Assembly: GCF_043729335.1 (NCBI RefSeq)
Contig: NZ_JAYTLQ010000034.1
Coordinates: forward strand, 1-64,000
Origin: Crenothrix sp043729335
GTDB taxonomy: Bacteria; Pseudomonadota; Gammaproteobacteria; Methylococcales; Methylomonadaceae
Length of the DNA: 64,000 nucleotides
Direction of reading: 5' to 3'
The notes beneath the pieces were generated by a model, which saw only the letters and a program-made list of their open reading frames with translations, was not told the origin of the DNA and ran no database searches. Below, in pieces: positions 43,771 through 53,039 of the stretch. Each line of letters starts with the position of its first letter. The first letter of the stretch is position 1. A program made the position numbers and the translations under genes.

Positions 43771-45315
43771 TTAAACATCGCCTTTTTGAGGATGCTTACG
43801 CTGATCTGGGCTTTGTAACTTGTTTAAGGCATTAATATAGGCTTTTGCAGAGGCAATAACAATATCAGTATCCGCCCCTAAGCCATTCACAATACGACCG
43901 CCTTTTTCAAGTCGCACAGTCACTTCACCCTGTGAATCGGTACCGTTAGTAATATTATTAACTGAATACAGCTCTAAAATAGCCTCGGACATTACCAATT
44001 TTTCTATGGCTTTTAAACTGGCATCCACCGCGCCACCGCCCTCAGAATTACCGGTAATTTCCTGGTTATTAATCCGCAATGTCACTTTGGCATTGGGTAT
44101 TTCCCCTGTTTCTGAACAAACCTTCAAGGCAATCAGCTTGATAATTTCATCTTCGGCTTCAAAACCCGCCTCTGAAATCAACATCTGTAAATCTTCATCA
44201 AAAATTTCGTGTTTCTTATCTGCCAATTGTTTAAAGCGCGAGAACGCCTCGTTTAATTCAGCTTCAGAAGTAAACTCAAAACCCAGTTCGGTGATGCGAC
44301 TTTTAAAGGCATTTCGACCCGAATGCTTGCCTAATACCATCCGGTTAGCCGACCAGCCAACATCTTCAGCGCGCATGATTTCGTAAGTTTCGCGGCTTTT
44401 CAACACGCCATCTTGATGGATACCCGCTTCATGTGCAAACGCGTTAGCACCCACAATCGCCTTATTGGGTTGCACTGGAAAGCCAGTAATCGATGACACC
44501 AGTTTGGAACACGTTAAAATTTCACGGGTATCAATTCGGGTTTGGCAATCGAATACGTCATGACGCGTACGCACCGCCATCACCACTTCTTCCAATGACG
44601 CATTACCGGCGCGTTCACCCAAGCCGTTAATGGTACATTCCACTTGTCTTGCACCGTTCATAACAGCCGCCAAGGAATTGGCCACCGCAAGTCCTAAATC
44701 ATTGTGGCAATGTACCGAAAAAATCGCCTTGTCAGAGTTGGGAATACGCTGTATCAAACTGGCGATAGTCGCGCCAAACTGCTGTGGCACGCTGTAACCT
44801 ACGGTATCCGGTATGTTAAGCGTTCTGGCACCGGCATTAATGACCGCTTCCAAAATACGACATAAGAAATCTTCATCAGAGCGCCCTGCATCTTCCGGGG
44901 AGAACTCCACATCGTCGGTGTACTGCCGCGCACGTTTTACCGCGCGTACCGCATGCTCAATCACTTGCTCCGGTGTCATCTGCAATTTCATTTGCATGTG
45001 TATCGGCGAGGTTGCAATAAAGGTGTGAATACGTGATTGTTTAGCACCTTTAAGCGCTTCACCGGCTCGGTCTATGTCTTTATCTAAGGCTCTGGCTAAA
45101 CCGCATACGGTACTGTCTTTGATAATATTAGCAACCGCTTGCACCGATTCAAAATCGCCGGGACTTGCGGCTGGAAAACCGGCTTCGATAATATCAACGC
45201 GTAAGCGTTCCAACGCCCGCGCTATTCTGACTTTTTCATCGCGGGTCATAGAGGCACCAGGGCTTTGCTCGCCATCGCGCAAAGTGGTATCAAATATAAT
45301 TAATTTGTCTTTCAT
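43771..45315 (-). CDS. leuA: 2-isopropylmalate synthase
   Basis: Condenses acetyl-CoA with 2-oxoisovalerate at the entry to leucine synthesis. About 514 residues: catalytic barrel with FDTTLRDGEQSPGASM, HCHNDLGLAVAN (metal His), NGLGERAGNA, and the C-terminal leucine-binding regulatory domain (about 390-505) for feedback inhibition. The start at 45315 (MKDKLIIFDTTLRDG) is the family start; an upstream in-frame codon at 45348 adds a poorly conserved extension. The upstream leader carries a stable hairpin (45438-45470), described separately. pssA lies upstream on the same strand. Confidence 0.95.
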   Translation of the reverse strand: MKDKLIIFDTTLRDGEQSPGASMTRDEKVRIARALERLRVDIIEAGFPAASPGDFESVQAVANIIKDSTVCGLARALDKDIDRAGEALKGAKQSRIHTFIATSPIHMQMKLQMTPEQVIEHAVRAVKRARQYTDDVEFSPEDAGRSDEDFLCRILEAVINAGARTLNIPDTVGYSVPQQFGATIASLIQRIPNSDKAIFSVHCHNDLGLAVANSLAAVMNGARQVECTINGLGERAGNASLEEVVMAVRTRHDVFDCQTRIDTREILTCSKLVSSITGFPVQPNKAIVGANAFAHEAGIHQDGVLKSRETYEIMRAEDVGWSANRMVLGKHSGRNAFKSRITELGFEFTSEAELNEAFSRFKQLADKKHEIFDEDLQMLISEAGFEAEDEIIKLIALKVCSETGEIPNAKVTLRINNQEITGNSEGGGAVDASLKAIEKLVMSEAILELYSVNNITNGTDSQGEVTVRLEKGGRIVNGLGADTDIVIASAKAYINALNKLQSPDQRKHPQKGDV

Positions 45316-45437
45316 AAAAACGCCATTCAGGTAGAACACGCCACCCATTGTGGCATGTTATAAAATAAGATAGGTTTGGAAGTGTTTAATACAAAGATGG
45401 ATGCCCGTTAGGGCAGGAATCTTAAAGACAGGAACGC

Positions 45438-45470
45438 AGCGCCACAAAAACAGTTGTTTGTGGCGGCGCT
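45438..45470 (-). promoter_or_regulatory. Hairpin in the leuA upstream region
   Basis: AGCGCCACAAA and TTTGTGGCGGCGCT form an imperfect stem (a bulge of about three bases) about 120 bases before leuA. It could be an attenuator, a protein site, or the pssA terminator without a T-run. A 32-codon minor frame spans it. Function unknown. Confidence 0.35.
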
Positions 45471-45548
45471 AAAAGCAGATGTAGATGTTGTGTTATATTC
45501 AATCATAGCAAGACTATACGCCGATCAAAGTAGGCACTCAAGCAGATT

Positions 45549-46295
45549 TTACGGCTTATGCGCTTGCATTCTGCGCTTACGCCGACGCATGATCAAAGTG
45601 ATTACCGGCCCTGAAACCGCATAAGCCAAAAATAACAAAAATAACATAGTCTGTGGCTGCGCCATGATAAAAGCGATGCCTAACATGACCGAAATAGCGA
45701 CAAAAAACGGCACTTTTCCTTTAAGATCAATCTCTTTAAAGCTGGAATAGCGAAAGTTACTTACCATGAGCAAGCCGGTACTCATGGTTAACAGCACCGC
45801 AATATAGCTTAGCGATTCGGGATTATAGCCACGATCCAAACAAAACCAAATAAAACCAGCCAAAACCGCCGCTGCCGCAGGACTGGGTAAACCCTGAAAA
45901 TAGCGTTTGTCTGCTGTGCCCACTTGGGTATTAAACCGTGCCAAACGTAATGCACCGCCTGCGGTATGCACAAAAGCCGCAAATAACCCTAGCTTTCCTA
46001 AACTGAAAAATGCCCATAAATACATCACTAAGCCCGGTGCTACACCAAATGACACCATGTCAGACAAACTGTCGTACTGCACACCAAATTCACTTTCAGT
46101 ATTGGTTAATCTGGCAACGCGCCCGTCCAATCCATCTAATATCATAGCAACAAAAATGGCAATAGCAGCAGTTTCGAAATGGCCGCTCATTGCTGAGGTA
46201 ATTGCATAAAAACCGGAAAATAAAGCGCCTGTGGTAAATAAATTAGGTAATAAATAAATCCCACGTCGGCGAATAGAACGTTTTTCTGTAATCAT
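45549..46295 (-). CDS. pssA: CDP-diacylglycerol--serine O-phosphatidyltransferase
   Basis: Makes phosphatidylserine, precursor of phosphatidylethanolamine. About 248 residues with some six to eight membrane helices. The CDP-alcohol phosphatidyltransferase motif D-G-x2-A-R-x8-G-x3-D-x3-D is seen as DGLDGRVARLTN...FGVQYDSLSD (about residues 55-80). It is the membrane (Bacillus-type) form, not the E. coli phospholipase D-type enzyme. ATG 46295 is preferred to 46313 because GGAGA sits five bases upstream. The pssA-leuA order recurs in several proteobacteria. Confidence 0.94.
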   Translation of the reverse strand: MITEKRSIRRRGIYLLPNLFTTGALFSGFYAITSAMSGHFETAAIAIFVAMILDGLDGRVARLTNTESEFGVQYDSLSDMVSFGVAPGLVMYLWAFFSLGKLGLFAAFVHTAGGALRLARFNTQVGTADKRYFQGLPSPAAAAVLAGFIWFCLDRGYNPESLSYIAVLLTMSTGLLMVSNFRYSSFKEIDLKGKVPFFVAISVMLGIAFIMAQPQTMLFLLFLAYAVSGPVITLIMRRRKRRMQAHKP

Positions 46296-46433
46296 ATTTG
46301 TCTCCGATATCATCCTTGTGCTTAATGCGTTAACGCGGCAAACGGGATCGCTAAGCTTAAATTATACAATAATTAAACGTTGCCGCAGCTCCAACTTTTC
46401 AAAACAAAAAACGAGTTGTTAATGTTTACCACA

Positions 46434-46466
46434 TAAAAAAGGCAGCCTAAAGCTGCCTTTTTTATT
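46434..46466 (-). terminator. Terminator of the rpsP-rplS operon
   Basis: AAAAAAGGCAGC-CTAAA-GCTGCCTTTTTT: a 6-base-pair GC-rich stem flanked by A and T runs, so it can work in both directions. It follows the rplS stop by 15 bases. Confidence 0.9.
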
Positions 46467-46480
46467 AATGAAAAACCAGC

Positions 46481-46822
46481 TTACAGTTTTTCTTTAATAC
46501 GGGCAGCTTTACCGGTCAAATCACGTAGATAATACAGTTTAGCACGACGGACATCACCACGACGCTTAACTATAACTTCACTGATGATAGGGCTGTGCGT
46601 TTGAAAAACACGCTCAACACCGGTGCCATGCGAAATTTTTCTGACTGTAAAAGCAGAATTTAAGCCACGGTTACGCTTAGCGATAACAATACCTTCAAAA
46701 GCCTGGATTCTTTCACGCTCGCCTTCTTTTACTCTAACTTGTACCACAACAGTGTCACCTGGATTAAACTCCGGAATTTGTCTTAACTGTTCGTTTTCCA
46801 ATTCATCAATAATATTACTCAT
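46481..46822 (-). CDS. rplS: 50S ribosomal protein L19
   Basis: Ribosomal protein at the subunit interface, 113 residues. FNPGDTVVVQVRVKEG-like start of the fold, GIVIAKRNRGL, and the C-terminal RRAKLYYLRDLTGKAARIKEKL type end are characteristic. ATG 46822 is chosen over a GTG at 46828: AGGG lies seven bases before it. Last gene of rpsP-rimM-trmD-rplS. Confidence 0.97.
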   Translation of the reverse strand: MSNIIDELENEQLRQIPEFNPGDTVVVQVRVKEGERERIQAFEGIVIAKRNRGLNSAFTVRKISHGTGVERVFQTHSPIISEVIVKRRGDVRRAKLYYLRDLTGKAARIKEKL

Positions 46823-46831
46823 TACCACACC

Positions 46832-47572
46832 CTAGTTAACTTCAACTTTAAACTGTTTGAGCAGACGCTGTTGCTCTGCACTTAAATTCTTTTTTTCCAG
46901 CAAATCCGGTCTTCTTTGCCAAGTTCTACCTAAGGCTTGCTTCATACGCCAGCTAGCAATCTCGGCATGATTACCGCCGAGTAAAACCTTGGGGACTTCA
47001 TAATCTTGTAGGCATTCTGGCCGCGTATAATGCGGGCAATCCAGTAAACCATCACTGTGAGAATCTTGACTAGCAGAATCTTCGTCACCCAATACACCAG
47101 GCAACAAGCGAACAATGGAATCTATGACCACCAGCGCGGCTAATTCACCACCACTGATAACATAATCGCCAATAGACCATTCATCATCACAATCCAACTC
47201 AACAAAACGCTCATCAATACCTTCATAACGCCCAGCAACCAAAATTAACTGTGATGTCTGAGCGGCTTCTGCCAACAAAGATTGGTTAATTACCTTACCT
47301 TGTGGGCTCAAATAAACTACTTTTGCTGTCGCACCTGAGCTTTGTTTTGCAGCTTGAACTGCATCATGCAAAGGTTGATATTTCATCACCATGCCAGGAC
47401 CACCACCGTAAGGTCGATCATCCACTGTTTTGTGTCTGTCGTGGGTATAATCCCTAGGGTTCCACGTATTCACACTGACGATGTCGCGTTCTAAAGCGCG
47501 TCCTGTTACACCGTAAACTACAGCCGCTGAAATCATCTCAGGAAACAAGGTTATAACGTCAAAATGCATCAT
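46832..47572 (-). CDS. trmD: tRNA (guanine37-N1)-methyltransferase
   Basis: Methylates G37 next to the anticodon to prevent frameshifting. 246 residues of SPOUT (knotted) fold: FDVITLFPEM start, DDRPYGGGPGMVMK, LILVAGRYEGIDERF and the catalytic Asp in IGDYVISGGELAA. ATGATG start; six bases after rimM. Confidence 0.97.
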   Translation of the reverse strand: MMHFDVITLFPEMISAAVVYGVTGRALERDIVSVNTWNPRDYTHDRHKTVDDRPYGGGPGMVMKYQPLHDAVQAAKQSSGATAKVVYLSPQGKVINQSLLAEAAQTSQLILVAGRYEGIDERFVELDCDDEWSIGDYVISGGELAALVVIDSIVRLLPGVLGDEDSASQDSHSDGLLDCPHYTRPECLQDYEVPKVLLGGNHAEIASWRMKQALGRTWQRRPDLLEKKNLSAEQQRLLKQFKVEVN

Positions 47573-47577
47573 GACAA

Positions 47578-48084
47578 TTAAAAATCAAGTTCCCAATCAA
47601 CCACCATTAAACCGGCTGCCAGATCAATACTGATAATAGTTTGACCTTGCAAAAACGGAATGGCGCGATCTCTCTCGCCTTTAACGATAACAACATCGTT
47701 AGCGCCAGTTTCCATCAGGCTATCGACAATGCCGAAATCACTTCCTTGCGTGTTTTCAACCCGTAAACCAACCAGATCAAACCAGTAATACTCGTTGCCA
47801 GCCACCTTAGGCAATCGGCTTTGCTCAACCAGAATATCCCAACCTGCCAGAGTAGCGGCAACATCTCGGTCGGAAATACCTTCAATTTCAGCAACAATAG
47901 CTTTACCCTGAACCCTACCACCCAGTACTTTAACACGTTTAGTGTCAGTGCCTTTTTGCAGCGTCCACGGGGAATACTTGATAATGTTATCAGTCGGTTC
48001 GGTAAAAGAATACACTTTGACCCAACCTTTAATACCAAAAACGCCAGAAATTTTCCCAACGTTAATCAGTTTTGGTGTAGTCAA
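47578..48084 (-). CDS. rimM: Ribosome maturation factor RimM
   Basis: Assists 30S head assembly with S19. 168 residues: N-terminal RimM domain (VGKISGVFGIKGWVKVYSFT) and C-terminal PRC barrel (EYYWFDLVGLRVEN). Three bases after rpsP, in the standard ribosomal operon. Confidence 0.96.
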   Translation of the reverse strand: MTTPKLINVGKISGVFGIKGWVKVYSFTEPTDNIIKYSPWTLQKGTDTKRVKVLGGRVQGKAIVAEIEGISDRDVAATLAGWDILVEQSRLPKVAGNEYYWFDLVGLRVENTQGSDFGIVDSLMETGANDVVIVKGERDRAIPFLQGQTIISIDLAAGLMVVDWELDF

Positions 48085-48087
48085 AAG

Positions 48088-48339
48088 TTACGCAGCAGCC
48101 TTCAGCGCATCTTTAATCAATTTCGCAACGCGTTCAGATGGCTGGGCGCCGGTCGCTTTCCAATATTCAACACGGGCGTTGTCTAAACGCAATCTTTCTT
48201 CATTGCCGCGTGCTAAAGGATTAAAAAATCCAACACGTTCAATATAGCGACCATCACGTGAACTTCTGCTATCAGTTACTACAACGTGGTAAAAAGGGCG
48301 ATTTTTAGCGCCGCCTCTTGAAAGACGAATGGTTACCAT
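48088..48339 (-). CDS. rpsP: 30S ribosomal protein S16
   Basis: 83 residues beginning MVTIRLSRGGAKNRPFYHVVV, the S16 signature. First gene of the operon; the 93-base gap to ffh is likely to contain the promoter. Confidence 0.97.
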   Translation of the reverse strand: MVTIRLSRGGAKNRPFYHVVVTDSRSSRDGRYIERVGFFNPLARGNEERLRLDNARVEYWKATGAQPSERVAKLIKDALKAAA

Positions 48340-48432
48340 TCTTAATTCCTCAAAATCATTTAGTCATTGTTAATCCACCTATTGTACGCGATTTTTTGCA
48401 TAAGTGAAAAACAAAATAAAACTACCGGTAAT

Positions 48433-49791
48433 CTAGCGTCGCATACCGCCGCGTATATTACCTTTCATACCGCGCAACATATTGGCCATATTGCCGCCTT
48501 TTATTTTTTTCATCATTTTTTGCATCATCAGATATTGCTTGAGTATGCGATTGACATCTTGCAGTTGTTGCCCCGCACCGTCGGCAATACGTTGTTTACG
48601 CGTGCCTTTAATCAAATCAGGATGCTTGCGTTCTTGTTCGGTCATTGAACATATAACCCCAATCTGGCGGGAAATTTCTCTGTCGTTAATCTTGGCTTTC
48701 ATTTCCGGCGTAATTTTTCCAAGCCCGGGCAATTTATCAATCATGGAACTGACGCCACCCATCTCTTGCATTTGCTGCAATTGCTCACGAAAATCATTCA
48801 TATCAAAAGGCTTGCCCTTTTGCATTTTCTTGGCAAATTTTGCTGCGCGGTCTTTGTCGACATTTTGCTCAATTTGCTCAATCAAGCTGAGCATATCGCC
48901 CATACCCAAAATACGGGAGGCCAAACGATCGGGATGGAAGGGCTCTAAAGCATCGGTTTTTTCACCAGACCCCATGAATTTAATCGGTTTCCCGGTAATA
49001 TGGCGTATCGATAATGCTGCGCCGCCACGCGCATCACCGTCTGTCTTGGTAAGGATAACACCGGTTAATGGCAGGGCATCATTGAAGGCCTTAGCTGTAA
49101 TCGCAGCATCCTGGCCCGTCATGCTATCGACCACAAACAAGGTTTCGATAGGATTGATAGCCGCATGCAGGGCTTTAATTTCGCCCATCATTTCATCATC
49201 AATATGCAAACGGCCTGCGGTATCGATAATAAGGACATCCAGGAACTTTCTTTTCGCCGCTTCAATAGCGTTTTTGGCAATGTCGACTGGATTTTGACTG
49301 ATATCACTGTCATAAAAATCAAGCCCAACATCTTCCGCCAAAGTCTGCAACTGTTTAATCGCAGCAGGCCGGTATACGTCAACACTCACTACGCCGACTT
49401 TTTTCTTTTGATTTTGCTTTAACCAGCGCCCCAGTTTGGCAACCGTAGTGGTTTTACCTGCCCCTTGCAGACCCGCCATGAGGATGATAGCAGGCGGAAC
49501 GGCTCTCAAATTCAAACTTTCATTGGCCGCACCCATTACCTTAACCAGTTCAGCCTGAACCAGCTTAATCATGGCTTGCCCTGGCGATAGGCTACTTTGA
49601 ACCTCTTGCCCCAGAGCCCCTGCCTTGACCTGCTCAATAAAGTCCGTTACCACCGGCAAAGCAACATCCGCTTCAAGCAAGGCCATGCGGACTTCCCGCA
49701 AGGTGTCCTTTATATTATCCTCAGTCAGTTTGCCTTGGCCCTTAAGCTTTTTAAGGGTGCCGCTGAGTCGATCACTTAAATTATCAAACAT
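48433..49791 (-). CDS. ffh: Signal recognition particle protein Ffh
   Basis: GTPase that with 4.5S RNA targets membrane proteins to FtsY and SecYEG. 452 residues: N domain, G domain with G1 GLQGAGKTTTVAKL, DTAGRLH, TKTDGDARGG, and the Met-rich M domain (about 300-452) that binds signal sequences, ending MMKKIKGGNMANMLRGMKG. It lies just upstream of rpsP as in most gammaproteobacteria. No 4.5S RNA gene is recognised in the window. Confidence 0.97.
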   Translation of the reverse strand: MFDNLSDRLSGTLKKLKGQGKLTEDNIKDTLREVRMALLEADVALPVVTDFIEQVKAGALGQEVQSSLSPGQAMIKLVQAELVKVMGAANESLNLRAVPPAIILMAGLQGAGKTTTVAKLGRWLKQNQKKKVGVVSVDVYRPAAIKQLQTLAEDVGLDFYDSDISQNPVDIAKNAIEAAKRKFLDVLIIDTAGRLHIDDEMMGEIKALHAAINPIETLFVVDSMTGQDAAITAKAFNDALPLTGVILTKTDGDARGGAALSIRHITGKPIKFMGSGEKTDALEPFHPDRLASRILGMGDMLSLIEQIEQNVDKDRAAKFAKKMQKGKPFDMNDFREQLQQMQEMGGVSSMIDKLPGLGKITPEMKAKINDREISRQIGVICSMTEQERKHPDLIKGTRKQRIADGAGQQLQDVNRILKQYLMMQKMMKKIKGGNMANMLRGMKGNIRGGMRR

Positions 49792-50013
49792 ATCTTAGGT
49801 TTTTATTATTACGCCAAAGGAAACCACGTTCCAGCACAAATGCACTAGGACTATTTTGGCGGTTAGTTTACCATACTCAACAAAACCTTTGCACCCGCTG
49901 TGAGGCCAGTCAGTCCGTTAAAAGGCTAACTGTCTTAGAAGAGCGGGCAAAGTGTTTATAATCGATAGACACTGATGCGACACGGGTGCAACTAACTCTC
50001 AGACAAAAACCCA

Positions 50014-50808
50014 ATGACTATCTTGATACTTGGCATTTCCGCCATCGTTGCGTACCTGAGCGAAACCGGCCTGATTATTAGGCAGTTTTACCAGAATAAT
50101 ACTTCCAAAACGCCTTATTTAGCTTGGCTAGGCGTGCTCGCACATTTTTTATATACCGCTGTTAGCGTTCAACACAATAACGCATTCAACTTTGGCTTTT
50201 TTACCATCAGTTCTCTGATTGCTCTGGTCGTCAGCTTATTACTGCTGTTAACAGCCTTGAATAAACCCGTGATACAGCTGGGCATTATTTTATTCCCTCT
50301 TACTGGTTTGATGCTGGCACTGGAAATGATTTTTCCCCAAGAAGCTCATCGGCTACTTATCAACAACTGGCAGATGAATGCCCATATCCTGAGCTCGGTA
50401 ATTGCCTTTGGGTTGTTAAACATTGCTGCTTTGCAAGCTATTTTGCTGTATATCCAAAATCAACAACTCAAAAGCCATCCGCCCAGGCGTTTTATACAAA
50501 AACTGCCCTCACTACAAACAATGGAGCTTTTACTGTTTCAAATGCTGGGCACTGGGATTTTTTTTCTGACCGTATCGTTAGGCAGTGGCTTTTTATTTAT
50601 TGAAGACTTGTTTGCACAGCATTTAGTCCATAAAACCGTATTGTCGATATTGGCATGGGTTATATTTTCAGGCTTATTGATCGGCCGAAGCCGCTATGGA
50701 TGGCGCGGCAAAACCGCCATACAATGGACACTGATTGGATTTATTGCGTTACTGCTGGCTTATTTTGGCAGTAAGCTGGTATTGGAATTAATTCTACAAA
50801 GACAATAA
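50014..50808 (+). CDS. CcsA/YpjD-like cytochrome c assembly family membrane protein
   Basis: A 264-residue membrane protein with about eight helices. The family marks are the WxM-type segment NNWQMNAHILSSVIAFGLL (about 122-140) with the conserved His129, LAWLGVLAHFLYT, and a late VHKTVLSILAWVIF with His. It resembles E. coli YpjD/CorE, adjacent to and divergent from ffh there as well, and the haem-handling domain of CcsA/CcmC. Function in E. coli is only loosely linked to Mg/Co transport; haem binding is inferred from the conserved His. Confidence 0.85.
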   Translation: MTILILGISAIVAYLSETGLIIRQFYQNNTSKTPYLAWLGVLAHFLYTAVSVQHNNAFNFGFFTISSLIALVVSLLLLLTALNKPVIQLGIILFPLTGLMLALEMIFPQEAHRLLINNWQMNAHILSSVIAFGLLNIAALQAILLYIQNQQLKSHPPRRFIQKLPSLQTMELLLFQMLGTGIFFLTVSLGSGFLFIEDLFAQHLVHKTVLSILAWVIFSGLLIGRSRYGWRGKTAIQWTLIGFIALLLAYFGSKLVLELILQRQ

Positions 50809-50960
50809 ATTACTCTTCTCAACCTTACCCAAAGCTTGCAAAATGTGGCAAGCACAAAGCAAGTTAACATTACGCCACTGAGCTAACATTAGCTTTACTA
50901 CTTCGTATCGCAGGTAAAAACAAGCGGAATAGTTCACACAACCAGTGTGAAATACCTCAC

Positions 50961-50988
50961 TTACAAGCTGGCTTGATCTCCTTATACT
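50961..50988 (+). promoter_or_regulatory. Predicted promoter of the exported-protein gene
   Basis: TTACAA (50961-50966) and TATACT (50983-50988) with 16-base spacing, 57 bases before the ATG, which has AGGAGA seven bases upstream. Suggests the following orphan gene is expressed. Confidence 0.5.
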
Positions 50989-51045
50989 GTAAGCGTGATG
51001 AAAAATTCACCACAGTAAATAATTAAACCTTAGGAGACAGCAAAA

Positions 51046-51615
51046 ATGAAACACAAAATAAAAGCAATTATGTTTGGCATCAGTCTTGGATTAATGGGAC
51101 AAGCGCAAGCAGCTGAAAATTGTTCAGTCTTGTTAGATGATTTAATGGCTTGGGCTAAAACTCCTATATTCGGAGAAAATTCGATTGGAGTTACCATGAC
51201 GACCAACGTAAACACGAGAAAATTTGCAAGCTACACTACGGCAAGTTTGGATTATAAGCCCGGATTTTTCACTAAATTTGGCTTTATCTCAGAACGTTTA
51301 CTCGGGGATGGTGAAACATATTTCAGCGATAGGACTTGGGACAATGCGTCTCCAGGATGCACCGGCTTTTGTTTTTCTGACCTACAACCCTTTTCTCCAA
51401 AAAAGAAAGACAAGGTACGCATTGCGTTGACCAAATATCTTGGCGATGTCACTAAAGCCAATGTTTCCATTACTTTATTGAGCTGGGGCAATGCTAAAGT
51501 CAACTTTGTAGCCCAATGTGATAACAAGCATATTTATGGCTTTAAAGCCGACCAGCATGGCACACATTTATATGATTTAACTTTCAGCAAAGATCAGATT
51601 AATTTTCCAAAGTAA
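51046..51615 (+). CDS. Exported protein of unknown function
   Basis: A 189-residue protein with a clear Sec signal peptide (KHKIKAIMFGISLGLMGQAQA, cleavage after AQA at about 22-23). The mature part has four or more Cys (ENCSVLL, SPGCTGFCF, AQCDNK), which may form disulfides, and alternating beta-like stretches; the last 40 residues look like a beta-sandwich end. I do not recognise the family. Own promoter and strong ribosome binding site; a small hairpin follows. Periplasmic or secreted location is predicted, function unknown. Confidence 0.65.
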   Translation: MKHKIKAIMFGISLGLMGQAQAAENCSVLLDDLMAWAKTPIFGENSIGVTMTTNVNTRKFASYTTASLDYKPGFFTKFGFISERLLGDGETYFSDRTWDNASPGCTGFCFSDLQPFSPKKKDKVRIALTKYLGDVTKANVSITLLSWGNAKVNFVAQCDNKHIYGFKADQHGTHLYDLTFSKDQINFPK

Positions 51616-51647
51616 AAGCACTAAGGTAACTCGATCTTTACAGGCAA

Positions 51648-51673
51648 CCCGCATGAAGCTGGAGTAATGCGGG
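51648..51673. repeat. Small palindrome after the exported-protein gene
   Basis: CCCGCAT (51648-51654) and ATGCGGG (51667-51673) with a 12-base loop. No T-run, so more like a REP-type palindrome than a terminator. Confidence 0.5.
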
Positions 51674-51800
51674 AATACCCTAATAGAAACCCGTCGATTT
51701 TTTAGGATTTTTATTGATGTAGAGAAGAATTCAAGAAATTTAACACGACTTTCCTACTCATAAATAACAAATATAGCCCACCAAACTAAACGATATACCC

Positions 51801-53030
51801 TTACGATACCGCATCAATCTGACTAACAATCTCACTTGAAGCCAGTTCCAAACCGTATTTATAACATTCGCAGGCTTTGTCTTTTTCATTTTGTGCAAAT
51901 AACACATCACCCAGCAATTGATAGGCTTGAACAGTGGGTTCAATTTGAATACTTTGTGACAAATAATCCTCGGCTTTTTGTGGTTCGCCGACTTTAATGC
52001 TTAGTTTACCCAAAACATTTAATAAAACAACATCCTTAGAATGTAAGCTAAGCCATTTTTCAGCCACGGCAAATTGTTTAGCGCTATCTTCAGATTGCAC
52101 ACTGCCAAACAAAACCAGTAAGGTTTCATCCCAATTAACTGACAGCAGCTTAGTTAATTCTTCTTCAACTTTTGCGCTCGCCCCCGCATTAATCATGGCA
52201 GCAAAATAAATTGCCGACAAGCCATGCATTCGTTTGATATAACTTGGAATATCTGCCCACAGCGTTTGAATTTCCTGAGCATTGCCACGTTCTGCGGCCT
52301 GCTTCAATAAGTTACTGAACGCTTCTGCTTCCAATAATTTGATTTCAGCTTCCATCATGACCTTATTTTTGTTTAAGGTCGGAATCAATTTACGGATATT
52401 TTCCCAGTCACCCAGATTTTGATAGGTCTGGTGCAATAACCTTAAAACACTGGCATGGCTGGGATCTATCGAATGCAACTTGGTTAAGGTTTGCAGGGCT
52501 TGATCAAACTGATTGCCTGATAAACTTAGCTCTGCATGAGTCAAACCTACTGCCAGATCAGACCCTGGCGCTTTATCTGAGGCTATTTTTAAATATTCAT
52601 CACGCTTTTCAAAAGCGCCGCGCGACTGCGCCGCCCTCGCCGCGGTCAAATAATGCAGCAACGGCGCACCACTGTGCGAGGCATGTTTAATTAATGCTTT
52701 TTCAGCTTTTTCAAAGTTACCTTCGGCAGAATCAACCAAGCCTGCGATCAGTGCTTCCTGAGAGCGATTGAACTTAATGCGCTTGCCCCGATTTTTAAGC
52801 TGCTTAGGCATCTTAACTAACCAGCCCATGACCCTGAAAAAGTTATAACAAATATAAAAACCAATAACCAGGCTGATCGCAAATACAACCAGCGAAGTTT
52901 CCATTGACCATTCGCCTATGCCAATCAGCACATAGCCTGGCGTTTCAAAACCACCTAACCATTTGTTAAGCAAAAAAACAACGATAATAGCCAGCAACAA
53001 CGGCCCTAGAAGATAAAGTAGTTTTTTCAT
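51801..53030 (-). CDS. hemY: Haem biosynthesis-associated TPR protein HemY
   Basis: A 409-residue inner-membrane protein with two N-terminal helices (about 3-24 and 42-64) and a cytoplasmic or periplasmic TPR array (about 85-400; e.g. AEKALIKHASHSGAP, AYQLLGDVLFAQNEKDKACECY). This is the gammaproteobacterial HemY (not protoporphyrinogen oxidase), always downstream of hemX; its exact role in haem synthesis is unclear. Ten bases after hemX. Confidence 0.92.
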   Translation of the reverse strand: MKKLLYLLGPLLLAIIVVFLLNKWLGGFETPGYVLIGIGEWSMETSLVVFAISLVIGFYICYNFFRVMGWLVKMPKQLKNRGKRIKFNRSQEALIAGLVDSAEGNFEKAEKALIKHASHSGAPLLHYLTAARAAQSRGAFEKRDEYLKIASDKAPGSDLAVGLTHAELSLSGNQFDQALQTLTKLHSIDPSHASVLRLLHQTYQNLGDWENIRKLIPTLNKNKVMMEAEIKLLEAEAFSNLLKQAAERGNAQEIQTLWADIPSYIKRMHGLSAIYFAAMINAGASAKVEEELTKLLSVNWDETLLVLFGSVQSEDSAKQFAVAEKWLSLHSKDVVLLNVLGKLSIKVGEPQKAEDYLSQSIQIEPTVQAYQLLGDVLFAQNEKDKACECYKYGLELASSEIVSQIDAVS

Positions 53031-53039
53031 TATTATTCT

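Noticed and set aside
45408..45506. A 32-codon minus-strand frame upstream of leuA as a leucine leader peptide
   Set aside because: Only four Leu codons, not clustered, no ribosome binding site, and its ATG overlaps a possible -10 element; attenuation is not supported.
48482..49297. A 271-codon plus-strand frame opposite ffh
   Set aside because: It lies wholly antisense to the unambiguous ffh gene, has a Ser/Ile/Cys-rich composition typical of shadow frames, and no recognisable domain.
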